Source: Symbiodinium natans (taxonomy: Eukaryota; Sar; Dinophyceae; Suessiales; Symbiodiniaceae). From it: a stretch of 64,000 bases of DNA. The stretch covers positions 552,501 to 616,500 of the forward strand of contig CAJNDS010001924.1 in assembly GCA_905221605.1 (NCBI GenBank), written 5' to 3'. The position numbers and the translations under genes were made by a program. The notes beneath the pieces are model-generated. The model saw only the letters and a program-made list of their open reading frames with translations. It did not search any database and was not told the DNA's origin. This document shows positions 41,516-52,733 of this stretch, piece by piece (the first letter of the stretch is position 1; every line of letters begins with the position of its first letter).

Positions 41516-41807
41516 TGGAGCTTTGGGGGGGGGTTCTTTGATGTGTGTTCGGGGTTCTTTGTCTTTGATTCTTGTTTGGGTTGAGGGTGTTGGGTTTCGG
41601 GTTTAGGACACCTGTGCTTTATAAGGTTTTGGGGGTGCTTCGGCTTTGGGAGATTTTCCGGCAACTGTGCTACCGCTTAGGGTTTAGCATCTGGAGTTAG
41701 GGCTGGTTCGCAAGGACCCTTATTTGAATCAGCCTGAAGTCCACCCTACAGGAGGGAACCCCAAACCCTGAAACACCTGAACCCAATACACATGATCCCG
41801 ATACCCT

Positions 41808-41933
41808 AAGCCCTAAACCCTAAACCCTAAACCCTAAACCCTAAACCCTAAACCCTAAACCCTAAACCTTAAACCCTAAACCCTAAACCCTAAACCCTAA
41901 ACCCTAAACCCTAAACCCTAAACCCTAAACCCG
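41808..41933 (-). repeat. Long CCCTAAA array upstream of a micro-exon
   Basis: About 18 units. Confidence 0.97.
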
Positions 41934-41942
41934 TGCAACCAG

Positions 41943-41970
41943 GCCAAGGTGGAGGCCAAGCGAGAGGCCC
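41943..41970 (+). CDS. Candidate micro-exon, charged helix
   Basis: The acceptor is GCAACCAG|G and the donor GCCC|GTAAGG is consensus. The frame reads AKVEAKREA. A longer form to 41986, ending CCTGG|GTGGGG, is possible. It lies exactly between an 18-unit C-rich array and a 12-unit G-rich array. Confidence 0.47.
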
Positions 41971-41988
41971 GTAAGGCTGCCCCTGGGT

Positions 41989-42077
41989 GGGGTTTAGGGT
42001 TTAGGGTTTAGGGTTTAGGGTTTAGGGTTTAGGGTTTAGGGTTTAGGGTTTAGGGTTTAGGGTTTAGGGTTTAGGGT
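41989..42077 (+). repeat. TTTAGGG array downstream of a micro-exon
   Basis: About 12 units. Confidence 0.97.
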
Positions 42078-42841
42078 TTGTGGGTAAGGGTTTCGGGTTC
42101 AGGATTTAGGGTTTAGGGCTTAGGGCTTGGGGCTTGGGGTTTATTTGTTTAGGGTTTCGGGTTTAGGGGGTTCCAGGTTTTGAGCTTTTGGGAGATGTTG
42201 GGAGTTTAGGAGTTGATGGACTTAAGGTCCTAAGTTCTAAGTTTTCGGTTTTGGTGGACGAGGGAGTGGTGGGTGGGTGCCTGGTTGCCTACAGTTAGAG
42301 CCTCTGCAATTAGTAAGGAGGCAGAAGCTACAAAAGCTTAGAGGTAAATCGAGTCCCACGACCTTAAACACTACACCCCAACACCAAAACCCCAAACCCC
42401 AAACTCTAAGCCCTATTAATAGATCCCAAACTCCAAACACTAAATCCGAAACCCCACGCCCTATAAATCCTATAGACCATGTAAACCCTATAAACCCTTA
42501 ACCCCAAGCCTGAGAAAAAGGTTGAAATATCCGAGCCATCGACCCCTTGTCGGGAGCTTCGAGGAATGCTAGGGGTTCAGGGTTTCGGGTTTAGGGTTTT
42601 AGAGATTAGGGATTAGGGTATTTGGCGCACTCAGCCAGCACCTTCCATCTGGGATTGGATGCCCCCCCCAGACCTAACCCCATAAACCCAACGAAGCCAC
42701 ATATCCTACACTCGTGTCTGTAGCCGCATGCCACAGGAAAGCCATGAACCCTCGACCCCAACTAAACCATTTAGGGTTTCGCTTTGCTTGTAGCTTTCCT
42801 AAGAACCCCATAGCGGGCTTTATGATCAGAACCTTACAAAG

Positions 42842-43029
42842 GCCCTAAACCCTAAACCCTACAAACTTCTAGAGTCTTGGGCCTAAACCCTAAACCCTAC
42901 AAACTTCTAGAGTCTTGGGCCTAAACCCTACAAACTTCTAGAGTCTTGGGCCTAAACCCTACAAACTTCTAGAGTCTTAAGGGCCTAAACCCTACAAACT
43001 TCTAGAGTCTTAAGGGCCTAGACCCTACA
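42842..43029 (+). repeat. Five-copy tandem repeat containing a telomere-like unit
   Basis: CCCTACAAACTTCTAGAGTC plus TTGGGCCTAAA recurs five times with periods of 38-46 bp. The first two copies carry an extra CCCTAAA and the last two an extra AAG. Confidence 0.93.
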
Positions 43030-43090
43030 AAAATGCCAGGTCTTGGGTCCTAACGGTACGGTTCAGGTTGGGTGTCGTCGCTCTGGGCAG

Positions 43091-43142
43091 GCAAACGCGG
43101 AGCAGCTACGAGAACAGATCAAGTTGAAGCTCCCGCCTCAGA
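43091..43142 (+). CDS. Candidate internal exon, charged helix, GC donor
   Basis: The acceptor is CTGGGCAG|G. The frame reads ANAEQLREQIKLKLPPQ and ends CAGA|GCTAGGG, a GC donor that merges into the TTTAGGG array. Confidence 0.45.
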
Positions 43143-43145
43143 GCT

Positions 43146-43280
43146 AGGGTTTAGGGTTTAGGGTTTAGGGTTTAGGGTTTAGGGTTTAGGGTTTAGGGTT
43201 TAGGGTTTAAGGTTTTAGGGTTTAGGGTTTAGGGTTTATGGGTTTTAGGGTTTAGGGCTTAGGGCTTAGGGTTTTGGGTT
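43146..43280 (+). repeat. TTTAGGG array
   Basis: About 17 units, degenerate at the 3' end (GGTTTTAGGG, GCTTAGGG). Confidence 0.95.
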
Positions 43281-43299
43281 TTGGTTTTTGGGTTTAGAG

Positions 43300-44020
43300 C
43301 TCAGGTGCGGTCTTTATACCTTGGGGGCCAATGATTATAGCACCCTTAGGAATATTTGTTATTTGTATTTATATGAAACCCAAAACAATATTAAACAAAA
43401 TATGTACAACAAACACATATTGTTGTATTAAGGTTCTAAGTGGAGTATAGATGCCTCTATAGGCTAGAGGGATTATAGTAGCAGAGGGTAGTTGACCCCA
43501 ATTTTAGTCGTCATTGCGTCCCCAACGTATACTTGGGCAAATAACTCAAGTAACCCTTCGCGCTTTGGGTATGGGTGGGAGGGGGGGGGCACAGATGTTC
43601 AGCTACACATAATTCCTACATGGGGTTATAGGGTTTAGGACCTTAGGAGTTTAGGGGGTCTAAAGCCTATTAAATGATGCCTACTTTGGGCGATTTGGAA
43701 CCTTACAGGGTATTCAGTTTTGGGACGGAGGCCAACCCTAAACCCGAACCTCTGCTTGCTGAACTGCGAGCTCATACTTTTTGCAGCCAGCGAGCTGGAC
43801 AGGTAAATTCTTGCAGATCCTGGGGAGGGGGGAGGAGGTGGTTCAGCTTCCGAGACAAACCCTGAGCTTCTGTAGTTTTTGCTGAATTTCAGACATTCCC
43901 GGGGGGGGAGTGAGGAGGCTTTTGGGTTTAAGACTCGCCCTCCGTGAGAACCCTAGACCCTGAGCCACCCCCAAGGAACTGAACCCTGAACCAAGCCCCC
44001 GCGGTTGAGGATCGGCTTCA
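43300..44020. other. Mostly single-copy spacer
   Basis: About 43470-43540 (GAGGGATTATAGTAGCAGAG plus TTGACCCC) resembles 53958-54020, a further dispersed repeat. A 63-codon ORF (43674-43865) has no support. Confidence 0.4.
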
Positions 44021-44038
44021 TGGTTTGTGTGTGTGCAG

Positions 44039-44084
44039 GAACGACCAGGTCCCTTCTCGAGTAGCCCGGGATCAGATGAACGAG
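44039..44084 (+). CDS. Candidate internal exon, charged peptide
   Basis: The acceptor is TGTGTGTGCAG|G and the donor AACGAG|GTGCGC. The frame reads NDQVPSRVARDQMNE. Confidence 0.4.
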
Positions 44085-45264
44085 GTGCGCTACAGCGAAG
44101 CTATAGGGCTCAGAGAGTTTAGGGCTCGGGGTTTAGGGTTTAGGGTTTAGAGTTTCGGGTTGAGGGTTTAGGGTTTAGGCTTCTTTGCAAAGGGAATCCG
44201 GCATCTTATCTTCCCCGGCATACATCTTGTTTAAGGGTCGCTAGCAAACCTTATTTTCCAGTGCCCTTCGAAGAGCCAGTCAACTCAGTAGGCTCCGCTG
44301 TGCAGTGCCCACCATTTGGTGTCCAGTCTCCCGTAGGGTTTGGGTTTGGGGTTTACGGTTTAGGGTGTAGGGTTTAGGGTGTGTAGGGTTTAGAGTCTGG
44401 AGTTTGTATCGATGAGGTTTATGCTTTCGTGGATTGGAAAGATTAGGGTGATGTGGGTTGAGTTGCTGTCTCCGGGCAGTATGCATAGCCACTTACCTAA
44501 ACGGCTACGCATCGTCTCTTTTCTGATTCCTACCTGCATGTCCTAAGCCCGTATACCTGAACCCAAAACCCTGCTGCAGTTTTATGGGTTATACCTACCA
44601 ACTAAGGGTACTCAGATTTCTTTGTTTCTTGGGTCCTGGAGCCACAGTTTGGAGGTTGGCGTCAGACTTGCACCCCCAGTCTCCAATCCCGTCGATCTTT
44701 AGGGCTTAGGGTTTAGGGTAACCCCTAAGCCCTAAACCCAAAACCACAAGCGCGCAGACCCCAAACGCTAAACCCCACCCCAACCCTTAGGGCCAAAATT
44801 GCCTCCAAAGAATTCTAAGGGGAGCTACATGGGCCCTTAACTTAATACGGTGCCCATGTAACCCTCAGAAGAATGGTTTCTTGCGGCTTCCCAAGCCGAA
44901 AAGTCTTACATCCAGCTGTGCGCCCTACTCCCTCAATCCCCGAACTTCAACAGCAACGCTGGGGTTTAGGGTTAGGGTTTAGGGTTAAGTGTTTAGGGTT
45001 TGGGGTTTCCATAACCCCCAGAAACCCTCATAAAACCCTAACTGAAACAAGGAGTTTGGTGGAGGTTCAGGTAAAGCAGGACCCGAAAACCCTAAAACCC
45101 TAAAAACCCTAAAAACCCTAAAAACCCTAAAAACCCTAGAAACCCTGAATCTTAACACCATATACCCGCTTTGAATTCGCAGCTGAGTGAGCACACTTTA
45201 CACTTTATGAGATAATCCCCTATAGAACTGAAAGTGTACACCTTTTTGGGGCTTATGAACTCAG

Positions 45265-45330
45265 CAAGTATCCCTAAACCCTAAACCCTAAACCCTAAAC
45301 CCTAAGCCCTAAACCCTAAACCCTAAACCA
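45265..45330 (-). repeat. CCCTAAA array upstream of an exon
   Basis: About 9 units, followed by ACTTTACTGGGTACTAAGTTAACCAG, in which TACTAAG and TTAAC could act as a branch point. Confidence 0.9.
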
Positions 45331-45355
45331 CTTTACTGGGTACTAAGTTAACCAG

Positions 45356-45414
45356 GTGGAGAAGCAGCTGAACAAAGCCCGCTTAGATCGCATCCTCACT
45401 GCAAGACAGGCGCG
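45356..45414 (+). CDS. Candidate internal exon, charged helix
   Basis: The acceptor is TTAACCAG|G and the donor GGCGCG|GTCCAG. The frame reads VEKQLNKARLDRILTARQA. C-rich array before and a 20-unit G-rich array after. Confidence 0.5.
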
Positions 45415-45439
45415 GTCCAGCATGTGGAGTTTAAAGGGT

Positions 45440-45594
45440 TGAGGGTTTAAGGTTTAGGGTTTAGGGTTTAGGGTTTAGGGTTTAGGGTTTAGGGTTTGGG
45501 TTTAGGGTTTAGGGTTTAGGGTTTAGGGTTTAGGGTTTAGGGTTTAGGGTGTAGGGTGTAGGGTTTAGGGTTTAGGGTTTAGGGTTTAGGGTTT
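45440..45594 (+). repeat. TTTAGGG array
   Basis: About 20 units, including two GTGTAGGG variants. Confidence 0.97.
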
Positions 45595-45779
45595 TTTCAG
45601 TGGGGATGTGGGGGGGGGGGGGGGCCTGAAACAGTTTCGGGTTTCATGCATCTCCCCGCCCTGGCACGATGGAAAACTTGAGCTTGGAAAGGCGAGTTGA
45701 GCAAAGGACGCCTTGGGAGCTTGTTGGGTGGGCTGCTTCGACCCTAAACCCTAAACGTCCCTAAACCCCAAACCCTAGG

Positions 45780-46420
45780 CCAAATGATAAATTCACTCAA
45801 ACCTGTGTGGTCTTCCCCTCCAAGATCCTAATTCCCAAACAGAAGCCCTCAGTCAAAACTGTCCGTCACAACATGTCTGTCAAAGTTTTCGTTGAAGACT
45901 TTGGTTCAAAACGTTTGTTCAAACGTATCGTTCGAAACGTTCGTGCTAAACTTTCGTTCCAAAGCGTTTCGTTCAAGCATGTTAGCGGGACCCTGTACAG
46001 TTTCTATGAGTTCAGGTCCCCACCCCCCCTCTCCCCCCCCGCGAATTTCAAAGATTCCGAGAATTATGTGTTTCAAATGTCCAATTGGCCAGAAGTTGTC
46101 GTCGATGTGAAATATGAGATTTTGGGAGCCTCTTGCACCGCGTTGCAACGTTTCGTGCCCAACGCCAGTACTCTCGAAATTATCAAGGTTGAAATCTGAA
46201 TTCTTCACCACTTTTCGTTTCACACCCAGACTTGAAAAATAGAGTCTAAATAGAAGAACGTTCAAATATTCGTTGAAAAGTTGAATAAGCTCTTTGAGTT
46301 TTTTGAAAGAACTCGTTGAAAACATGTCGTTGAAAACGTTTCGAGGGGAAACTGGGCTTTGAAAACTTGCGCTGAAAACGTTTCGTTCAAAAGGCTGGTG
46401 GGACCTAAACCCTATAAAAT
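45780..46420. other. Segment with CGTTTCGTTC motifs and long ORFs on both strands
   Basis: AACGTTTNGTTC-like words and their complements recur about ten times (45885-45985 and 46310-46395). ORFs of 130 codons (+, 45807-46199) and 238 codons (-, 46622-45906) overlap fully. The - frame also translates telomere-like repeat (GFRV), so it is spurious. The + frame ends FVPNASTLEIIKVEI but lacks codon bias. Confidence 0.4.
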
Positions 46421-47159
46421 GTTTATGAACCCTAAACCCGATAAGCCCTAAACCCCAAACCCTACGTGATGGGGTTTCAGGCGGAATTGAATCCCTGCAA
46501 AGCTCTTTCCCGGTCTTCTTGAAGTTTCTGGATTTAGGTTTAGGGTTTTGCGTTGGGAGTCTTAATGGCCGGTTCAGGCAATTGAACGAATTAGGGTCCG
46601 TGTGAAGGCCATCTGATTCCATCGCTCGTAAACTCTATAAACCCTGCAAACCTTGTAGCCCCGATGAAGACTAGTTATAAGTGCATTATGCCCTCAAGCA
46701 GGGGATTGCTCTCGAAGCCTGCAAACCCATCAGCCCTAAACCCTAAACCCTAAACCCTAAACCCTGAACCCTGAGCCCTAAACCCATCAGGAGCTGCAGA
46801 GCAAGCCGTGCGAAGAGCAGCGCCCTCGGCACTTGCGATGTGTTTACGCTTAAGGACCCTGGGCCCTACCTCAAGAACCGAAAAGCCCATGTGTTGTAGG
46901 CTGTTGCCAAAAACCCACCTTATAGGATTTACCAGGAAACCTACGAAAAAGTAGGTTTTGGGTTCTTCAGGTAAGCCTAAACTCTCAACCCGACACCTCA
47001 AACCCTCAAGCCTGAACCACAAAGCACAGACCTTAAAACCCCCCCAAACCCCATCTGCGATGGCATGCTCCTCCCGTGCTGCTGTTCCCACAACCTGAGA
47101 TCACCGTGAGTCCACAAATATAGGGTGTAGGGGCGGTAGCTTATAATCCTTTCCCCCCT

Positions 47160-47290
47160 AAAATTAAACCCCTCCCTACCCCAAATATTAAATTCCCCCC
47201 CCCCCCCCCCCCCCCATATACTATACTATGACTACAATGGGGGGTATGTAAGACTAGGGTGTAAGGCGGGGGGTGGGGGGGTATAAGGGG
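47160..47290. repeat. Poly(C) with facing G-rich stretch
   Basis: A C tract (about 47197-47215) is followed by GGGGGGTATG and GGCGGGGGGTGGGGGGG. Its ORF translations are spurious. Confidence 0.8.
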
Positions 47291-47659
47291 GAAGTTTTGG
47301 GGGGTTGCAAGGCCAGTGATGCAGAGGGAAAGAGGGAAAGACCACCTGGAGTGGCTCTTCAAACGCCCTAAGCTTATGAAATTGTTGCTTAAGGGCGCGA
47401 ATTCGCGCCCCAGAGCGTAAGGCCTGCTGTTTTTTAGGCTTTAGGGTTTAATTTTGGGTTTAGGGTTTGGGATTCAGGGCTCAGCGATTAGGGTTTAGGG
47501 TTTTGGGTGTGGGGTTTAGGGTTGCATGTGTTGGTTCTTTAGGGGTCTCACACGGCTTAGGGTGTCTGGCGCCTTATACGAGGGGGTCTGACCTAAACGA
47601 TGGGCCCTTTTTAATCGGGTCTAGGGCTTACGTTACGAACCCCAAACCTACATGGAGGT

Positions 47660-47851
47660 TACCTAAGAATCCTGCAAGGGGCACTATAGTCATAACTTGG
47701 TAGCCCAGTGTACCCTTTTTCCCTTTTTTGGGTTCAAGGTTCCGTTATACAAGTCACAAACCCGAAGCGAGGGTGCCTGTATGATAATATGGTTACTGTG
47801 CCACCAAGATACCCTACAAAAAGGGGTTTGGGGTTCTTATGGTATAGGTCC
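47660..47851. mobile_element. Family K element interrupted by family H
   Basis: The outer arms TTACCTAAGAATCCTGCAAG and GGGTTCTTATGGTATAGG match family K at 39406. The inner 47695-47809 is a complete family H element. Confidence 0.55.
47695..47809. mobile_element. Family H element nested in family K
   Basis: ACTTGGTAGCCCAGTGTACC to TTACTGTGCCACCAAG. Confidence 0.65.
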
Positions 47852-47957
47852 TAAGCCCTAAACCCTAAACCCTAAACCCTAACCTAAACCCTATCTAAAC
47901 CCTAAACCCTAAACCCGAAACCCGAAACCCAGCCCTAAACCCCAAACCGCGGCAAAG

Positions 47958-47992
47958 TGGCTCCCGAGGTCCAAGAAGGCCTTGACCGCACG
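47958..47992 (+). CDS. Candidate micro-exon, unknown protein
   Basis: The acceptor is GGCAAAG|T and the donor CGCACG|GTGAGC is consensus. The frame reads APEVQEGLDRT. C-rich repeats before, G-rich units and a poly(G) tract after. Confidence 0.4.
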
Positions 47993-48239
47993 GTGAGCAT
48001 CATGCGTTCCCGTCTGCATCTGCTTGCGGGCGCCAGTGGCAGGGGGGGGGGGGTTAGGGTTTAGGGTTTAGGGGTTAGGGTTTAGGGGTTAGGGTTTAGG
48101 GGTTAGGGTTTAGGGTTTAGGGTTTAGGGTTTAGGAATGATTACCTAATAGTATTCCCTTACTTATGGTCCCTTTAAACTTACACTGCAATAGGGGCCCA
48201 AAGCCCGATTCGAATTATAAAAGCCCCTATATTAGACGA

Positions 48240-48340
48240 GGGTGCATGTACCTAAACAGGGAATACTTGGGCCTCAGAGTGCTTCCGATCTAGGGGGGGA
48301 CTTTGGGGCCCAAGTCTAGATTCATATGGTACATGGACCC
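48240..48340. mobile_element. Family B element
   Basis: GGGTGCATGTACCTAAACAG facing TCATATGGTACATGGACCC, with the inverted ACTTGGGCCTC and GGGGCCCAAGT motifs. Confidence 0.65.
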
Positions 48341-48560
48341 CTAGGGTTTGGGGTTTAGGGGTTAGGGCTTAGGGGAACGGATTTTGGATGCAAGCTTTTT
48401 GTGGTCGGGGGGGGGGGGGGGGGGGGGGGTTCCAGCAGCTTGTGTTTGTCGGGGAGGATGTCGTGTTAAGTTTCGAGATGCTGCTTGGGACTACAAGTCA
48501 CGTCTAGGGTTCGAGGTCACTCAGACCGAAGCCCTAAGCCCTAAACCCTGAACCCTATAA

Positions 48561-48633
48561 ACCCGAAATCCTCAGCCTTACTTCTGCCCAGCAAGCAACC
48601 CGAAATCCTCAGCCTTACTTCTGCCCAGCAAGC
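48561..48633 (+). repeat. Two-copy 37-bp tandem repeat
   Basis: ACCCGAAATCCTCAGCCTTA plus CTTCTGCCCAGCAAGC occurs twice without mismatch. Confidence 0.95.
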
Positions 48634-48705
48634 GGAAGCGATCAAGAGTGGGCTGACAGCAAATGTTTGGCTCACGGCCGTGCCATGGAACCGATGTACA
48701 CAGTG

Positions 48706-48799
48706 TGTACATACATACATACATACATACATACATACATACATACATACATACATACATACATACATACATACATACATACATACATACATACATACA
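48706..48799. repeat. (TACA)n microsatellite
   Basis: About 23 perfect tetranucleotide units. The ORFs over it (MYVC and YIHT repeats) are spurious. AT-rich (TA)n tracts follow to about 48990. Confidence 0.97.
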
Positions 48800-48999
48800 C
48801 ACGCATATATACATATATATATAATGAAATATTTAATTATTTAGTTATTTGTTTTTAATATCTATATATATACATATACATATATGTATATATATATATA
48901 TTTAATACATTATGGGTTGAGGGTTTAGGGTTTCGGGGGTGAATATCAAATCAATAAGTAAATAAGTTTCTCTATATATATATATATACACACACACAC

Positions 49000-49900
49000 A
49001 CGCGACATGAGAGAAGTTCCATGCCGTGCGGTCGGACCAGCGGTGTACGGAATGGAGCCTATCCTGTCTCGTGGTTTTCCAGCGGAGGGGATCCCCAAAC
49101 CAAAGGGCCTCGGTGCCCTCATCTCCCAGCCTACACCAAGGAATTAGGGTTTAGGGTGTAGGGTTTAGGGTGTTTCACTCTAAACCCCAAACCCTGAACC
49201 CTAAAGGGCGCCCTCCTTCAGCCCTGTACCCCCCCACTTTCCCGATAGAGTTACCCAGTAACCTGTTGGCTTCTCTTGATTTTCGTGGTGTTTGAGAGCC
49301 CTAAATGCACTGGCTTGTGTTAGGGACCATCTGAAAGGTGGTCAAACACGACGCCCAATGGGGTGAGGCAAGATACGAAAGCTGTGTTTTGACATATTTG
49401 GGTCTGCGCAAGGGAGGATTCCCCAAACCCTAAACCCTTATAAACCCTAAACCCTTGATCCTAACCCCTAAACCCTAAACCTAAACCCTAAACCCCAGGC
49501 TGTAGAGAAACAGAGTTGTGGAGACGGGCTCCTCCAAGTCCTGGCAACGAAAACGCCGGAGACTAGGCTAGTATAGGCCGGTGGCACCTAGTCAAAGATG
49601 CATGCGTGTAGATGGTCAGTTTCCTAAATTGTGGTGCGTACATGCAAATAGTTACGTGTTTTTGCACACACACACACACACGCCTACCTATGATATACAC
49701 ACGTGTATGTAATTTTGTGTATACATATAAACACGTACATAGGCACACCGATACATACATAGGTATATCCAGACATATATGAACTAGATTTGCCTGTACC
49801 AAGTTTGTTAACGTCAAGGGCTTGGGTTTCCGCAGGTACCTTTCGGCTCAAAAGAGCCCCAACGACCTTATGCAAGAGATCCGACGGGCCTCAGAAAGCC
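49000..49900. other. Spacer with few telomere repeats; no gene called
   Basis: It contains (CA)n at 48987-49000 and 49666-49682 and a few CCCTAAA units near 49425-49495. ORFs on both strands lack codon bias. Confidence 0.4.
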
Positions 49901-49969
49901 CGAAAAGAAGAGTGCTTAGACCCTTGCGGTAAGTTGTATGTGTGTAGGTATGTAGGAAGCCCAAAGGAT

Positions 49970-50068
49970 CCATGTACCTATATAGTATATACTTGGGCCT
50001 TAACGGGGTTCCTATATAGTAGCTTTAGGGCCCAAGTATCTACTATATAGGTACATGGATCCTTTGGG
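49970..50068. mobile_element. Family B element, nearly perfect palindrome
   Basis: CCCAAAGGATCCATGTACCT facing AGGTACATGGATCCTTTGGG, a perfect 20-bp inverted end. TAGGTATGT occurs on both sides but in a low-complexity setting. Confidence 0.75.
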
Positions 50069-50302
50069 TAGGTAGGTATGTGTGTATGTATAAGTCCTTA
50101 GAGCCTGGGGGTGAATCTCCGCTCACCACGAGGCTCACTGCGACCCTCACATGGCCAGCAGAGCACACGCGGTTAGACGATCCCTTGAGTTCAAGGGGGC
50201 TTCGCTGCTTCTACCCGTAGAAAGAGTGGGTTTAGGGTTTAGGGTTTAGGGTTTTATACTCCTGCTGGCAGTGTGAAGGCTATACGTCTCACTCGACGAT
50301 GC

Positions 50303-50323
50303 CCCCCCCCCCCCCCCCCCCCC
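50303..50323. repeat. Poly(C) tract
   Basis: About 20 C residues. Confidence 0.95.
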
Positions 50324-50379
50324 GATTCGGCCTGGGGACTGCGATGTCCCCCCGCAATGGCATCGCAGCGTAAGCCTCA

Positions 50380-51050
50380 AGACCGTCAGCCCTAAATTAG
50401 AGCCTAAAACCTCTTCGAGCCCCTGGACCCCTGATCTTTACAGCTTAGGAACTCAGGGCGTAGGGCTTAGGGTTTAGGGTTAGGGGTTAGTGGCTACGGC
50501 ATTTCAGCAATTTCTGTGGGTTTCTGGAGGATGGCTGGGCTTAGGGTTTAGGGTTTAGGGTTTAGGGTTTAGGGTTTAGGGTTTTGGGGTTTAGGCCTGT
50601 CCTGCTCCCACTGCTTCTGGAAGCCTACTGTGCTTGAAGCTTCAGGGGTCAGTTATCTGTAGGATTAGAGGAACCGCAAGTAGGGCGAGAGCCAGTGATG
50701 GCAGCAGAAGTTACCTGAACCCCAAAACCCTAATCCCGAAACCCTAAACCCTAAACTCAAAAGCTCATGTGGCCTCTAATGCCCAAGCCATGAGCCGCCG
50801 TAGCCGTGGGTGTGCTTCCACCTTCGCGCGTTAATTCTGCGAGTCCTCAACCCTAAACCCAAAACCCCAAAACCCTTGTAAACTGTAAGTTTTGGGTTTT
50901 GGGTTTAGGGTTTGGGGTTTAGGGTTTAGGGTTTAGGATTTAGGATCCTCCCGGGGGTCTGGGTATAAGCACCCAACAACCGAACCACCTCCCCAGCCTG
51001 AAGCCCCACAAAGCCCGCACGCATCTCTAGGAGCCCTATAAAACCCCCAA
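50380..51050. other. Spacer of degenerate telomere-like units; no exon framed
   Basis: G-rich units lie at 50455-50595 and 50890-50945 and C-rich units at 50720-50760. Single-copy pieces between them (for example 50600-50715 and 50765-50850) gave no convincing frame. Confidence 0.45.
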
Positions 51051-51262
51051 AACCCTAAACCCTAGCCCTAAACCCTAAACCCTAAACCCTAAACCCTAAA
51101 CCCTAAACCCTAAACCCTAAACCCTAAACCCTAAACCCTAAACCCTAACACCTAAACCCTAAACCCTAAACCCTAAACCCTAAACCCTAAACCCTAAACC
51201 CTAAACCCTAAACCCTAAACCCTAAACCCTAAACCCTAAACCCTAAACCCTAGCCCTAAACC
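51049..51262 (-). repeat. Longest CCCTAAA array in the window
   Basis: About 29 units with a few CCCTAG and CACCTAAA variants. Confidence 0.97.
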
Positions 51263-52118
51263 CCAAACTCTACCTGGGACTTTTTTTAACCTACAGTTTA
51301 GTAGCAACGACCCCTTACTTAGTAGGTAAAGCCCACTAGACTGTAGGTAAATACAGTCCCAGGTAAACCCTAAACCATCAGCCCCTACGGCCGGAAGTCC
51401 CACACCCCAAAACCCTACAGGGTTTAGGGTTTTTTGGTTTTGGGGTTTAGGGTTTAGGGTTTAGGATGAACGGTTAGCGGTGTAGGATTTAGGGTACCCG
51501 ACCTAGACTTCTAACATGCGGGGGGGCCCCCTGCAGGATGTTCCAAGTACCCCGAAGGGGTGTCCGCGTGAAGCCTCGCAGGAGAGAAAGCGGCGAGAAC
51601 GAAATACAGAGCCATGCTGCCCTCAAGGGCTTCGGGTTTAGAGTTTAGGGATCAGGGTTTTGGGTTTTGGGTTTAGGGTTTGGGGTTGAGGGTTCCAGGG
51701 TTTATAATGTGGCATTTGGAGCTCAAAGCATGTACCCATGCTGCCCTCAAGGGCTTCGGGTTTTGGGATTTTGGCTCCCAGAGTGTAGATAGAATGTAGG
51801 CCGTTTTAGGGCTCAGGCTTAGGTTTTTTTAAAGGGCTTAATTAGGGTTTTATTTAGGGGTTTAGGGTTTAGGGTTTAGGGTTTCATCGTCCAAGCCAGG
51901 TAGGGATCCCAATTGTCGGACTCCATTCTGAGAACCAAAACGACATCAGGCACCTCCCACAATCCGAAGCTCTTGGAACAGCTGCAAGCGGCTCCAATCC
52001 CTTCCCTAAACCCTAAACCCTAAACCCTGAGGTTAAGGGTTTAGGCTTAGGACTTAGGGCTTCAAAGCCGCGAAGGCCCACACGCTCTGCTTTTCTTCCG
52101 GGCTTTTTTTGCGCCCAG

Positions 52119-52156
52119 GAGAAGAATATCACGGTGAAGGGCCACGCCTTCTTCAA
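52119..52156 (+). CDS. AGC-family protein kinase exon, end of the kinase domain
   Basis: The acceptor GCGCCCAG|G follows a T-rich tract and the donor TTCAA|GTCCTA leaves two bases that join the next exon as AAG (Lys). The frame reads EKNITVKGHAFF-K. This corresponds to the I..HPFF motif at the end of the catalytic domain in AGC kinases (PKA, PKG, PKC, AKT and S6K relatives). The usual Pro is Ala here. The upstream catalytic exons (HRD, DFG, APE) were not found in this window. Confidence 0.68.
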
Positions 52157-52399
52157 GTCCTACCCTCAACAGAAGTTCAAGTCAGGTTCCGTTTTGGGTC
52201 CTCATTCTGCACTCTACGTCTTGTTGTTCGGATTGCGTGCCTCAAGTCCGCCGTGTATAGGGCTTAAGAGGATCATACCTAAACCCTTAACCCTTAACCG
52301 TTTTGAGGGCCGTCCTAGAGAAGAAGGAGTTCCTTTCTGTGTGAGCCTCCGCAAGCAAGGCTGCCCAGCCGAGTGAGCTTGATTCACGGGCTCCCTCTG

Positions 52400-52560
52400 A
52401 TACCCTCATTAAGGTTATTTAAGGGCGGAACTTCGGGGGTAGTATAGAGAGGGTACCCCCCCCCCCCCCTTATTAAGGTTATTCAAGGGGGAATCTAGGG
52501 ATTTTAGTATAGAGAGGGTACCCCCTAATTCAGGTTATTTAAGGGGGGGAACCTAGGCGG
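52400..52560 (+). repeat. Three direct repeats of about 60 bp inside a kinase intron
   Basis: AAGGTTATTTAAGGG...TAGTATAGAGAGGGTACCCC occurs near 52412, 52474 and 52523, with C or G homopolymers between copies. Confidence 0.8.
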
Positions 52561-52733
52561 GGGGGGTGGGGGGGGGTAGAAAAAAGAGGGGGGGTAGCAG
52601 GGAGCCCTAAACCCTAAACCCTGAACCCTGAACCATAAAACGAAGCGGTCAGATCAATCAGGGTTTAGGGTTTAGGGTTTAGGGTTTCGGGTTTAGGGGT
52701 TAGGGGTTAGGGGTTTAGGGTTCCTTTCCCGAG

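Noticed and set aside
42842-43029. CRISPR-like array (regular repeats)
   Set aside because: The repeats are contiguous tandem units without unique spacers, and the sequence is eukaryotic.
45906-46622. 238-codon ORF on the minus strand, the longest in the window
   Set aside because: It fully overlaps a 130-codon + strand ORF, translates telomere-like repeat in part (GLGLIGFRVHK), has no codon-position bias and no recognisable domain.
48541-48858. ORFs reading MYVCMYVC and YIHTYIHT
   Set aside because: Translations of the (TACA)n microsatellite.
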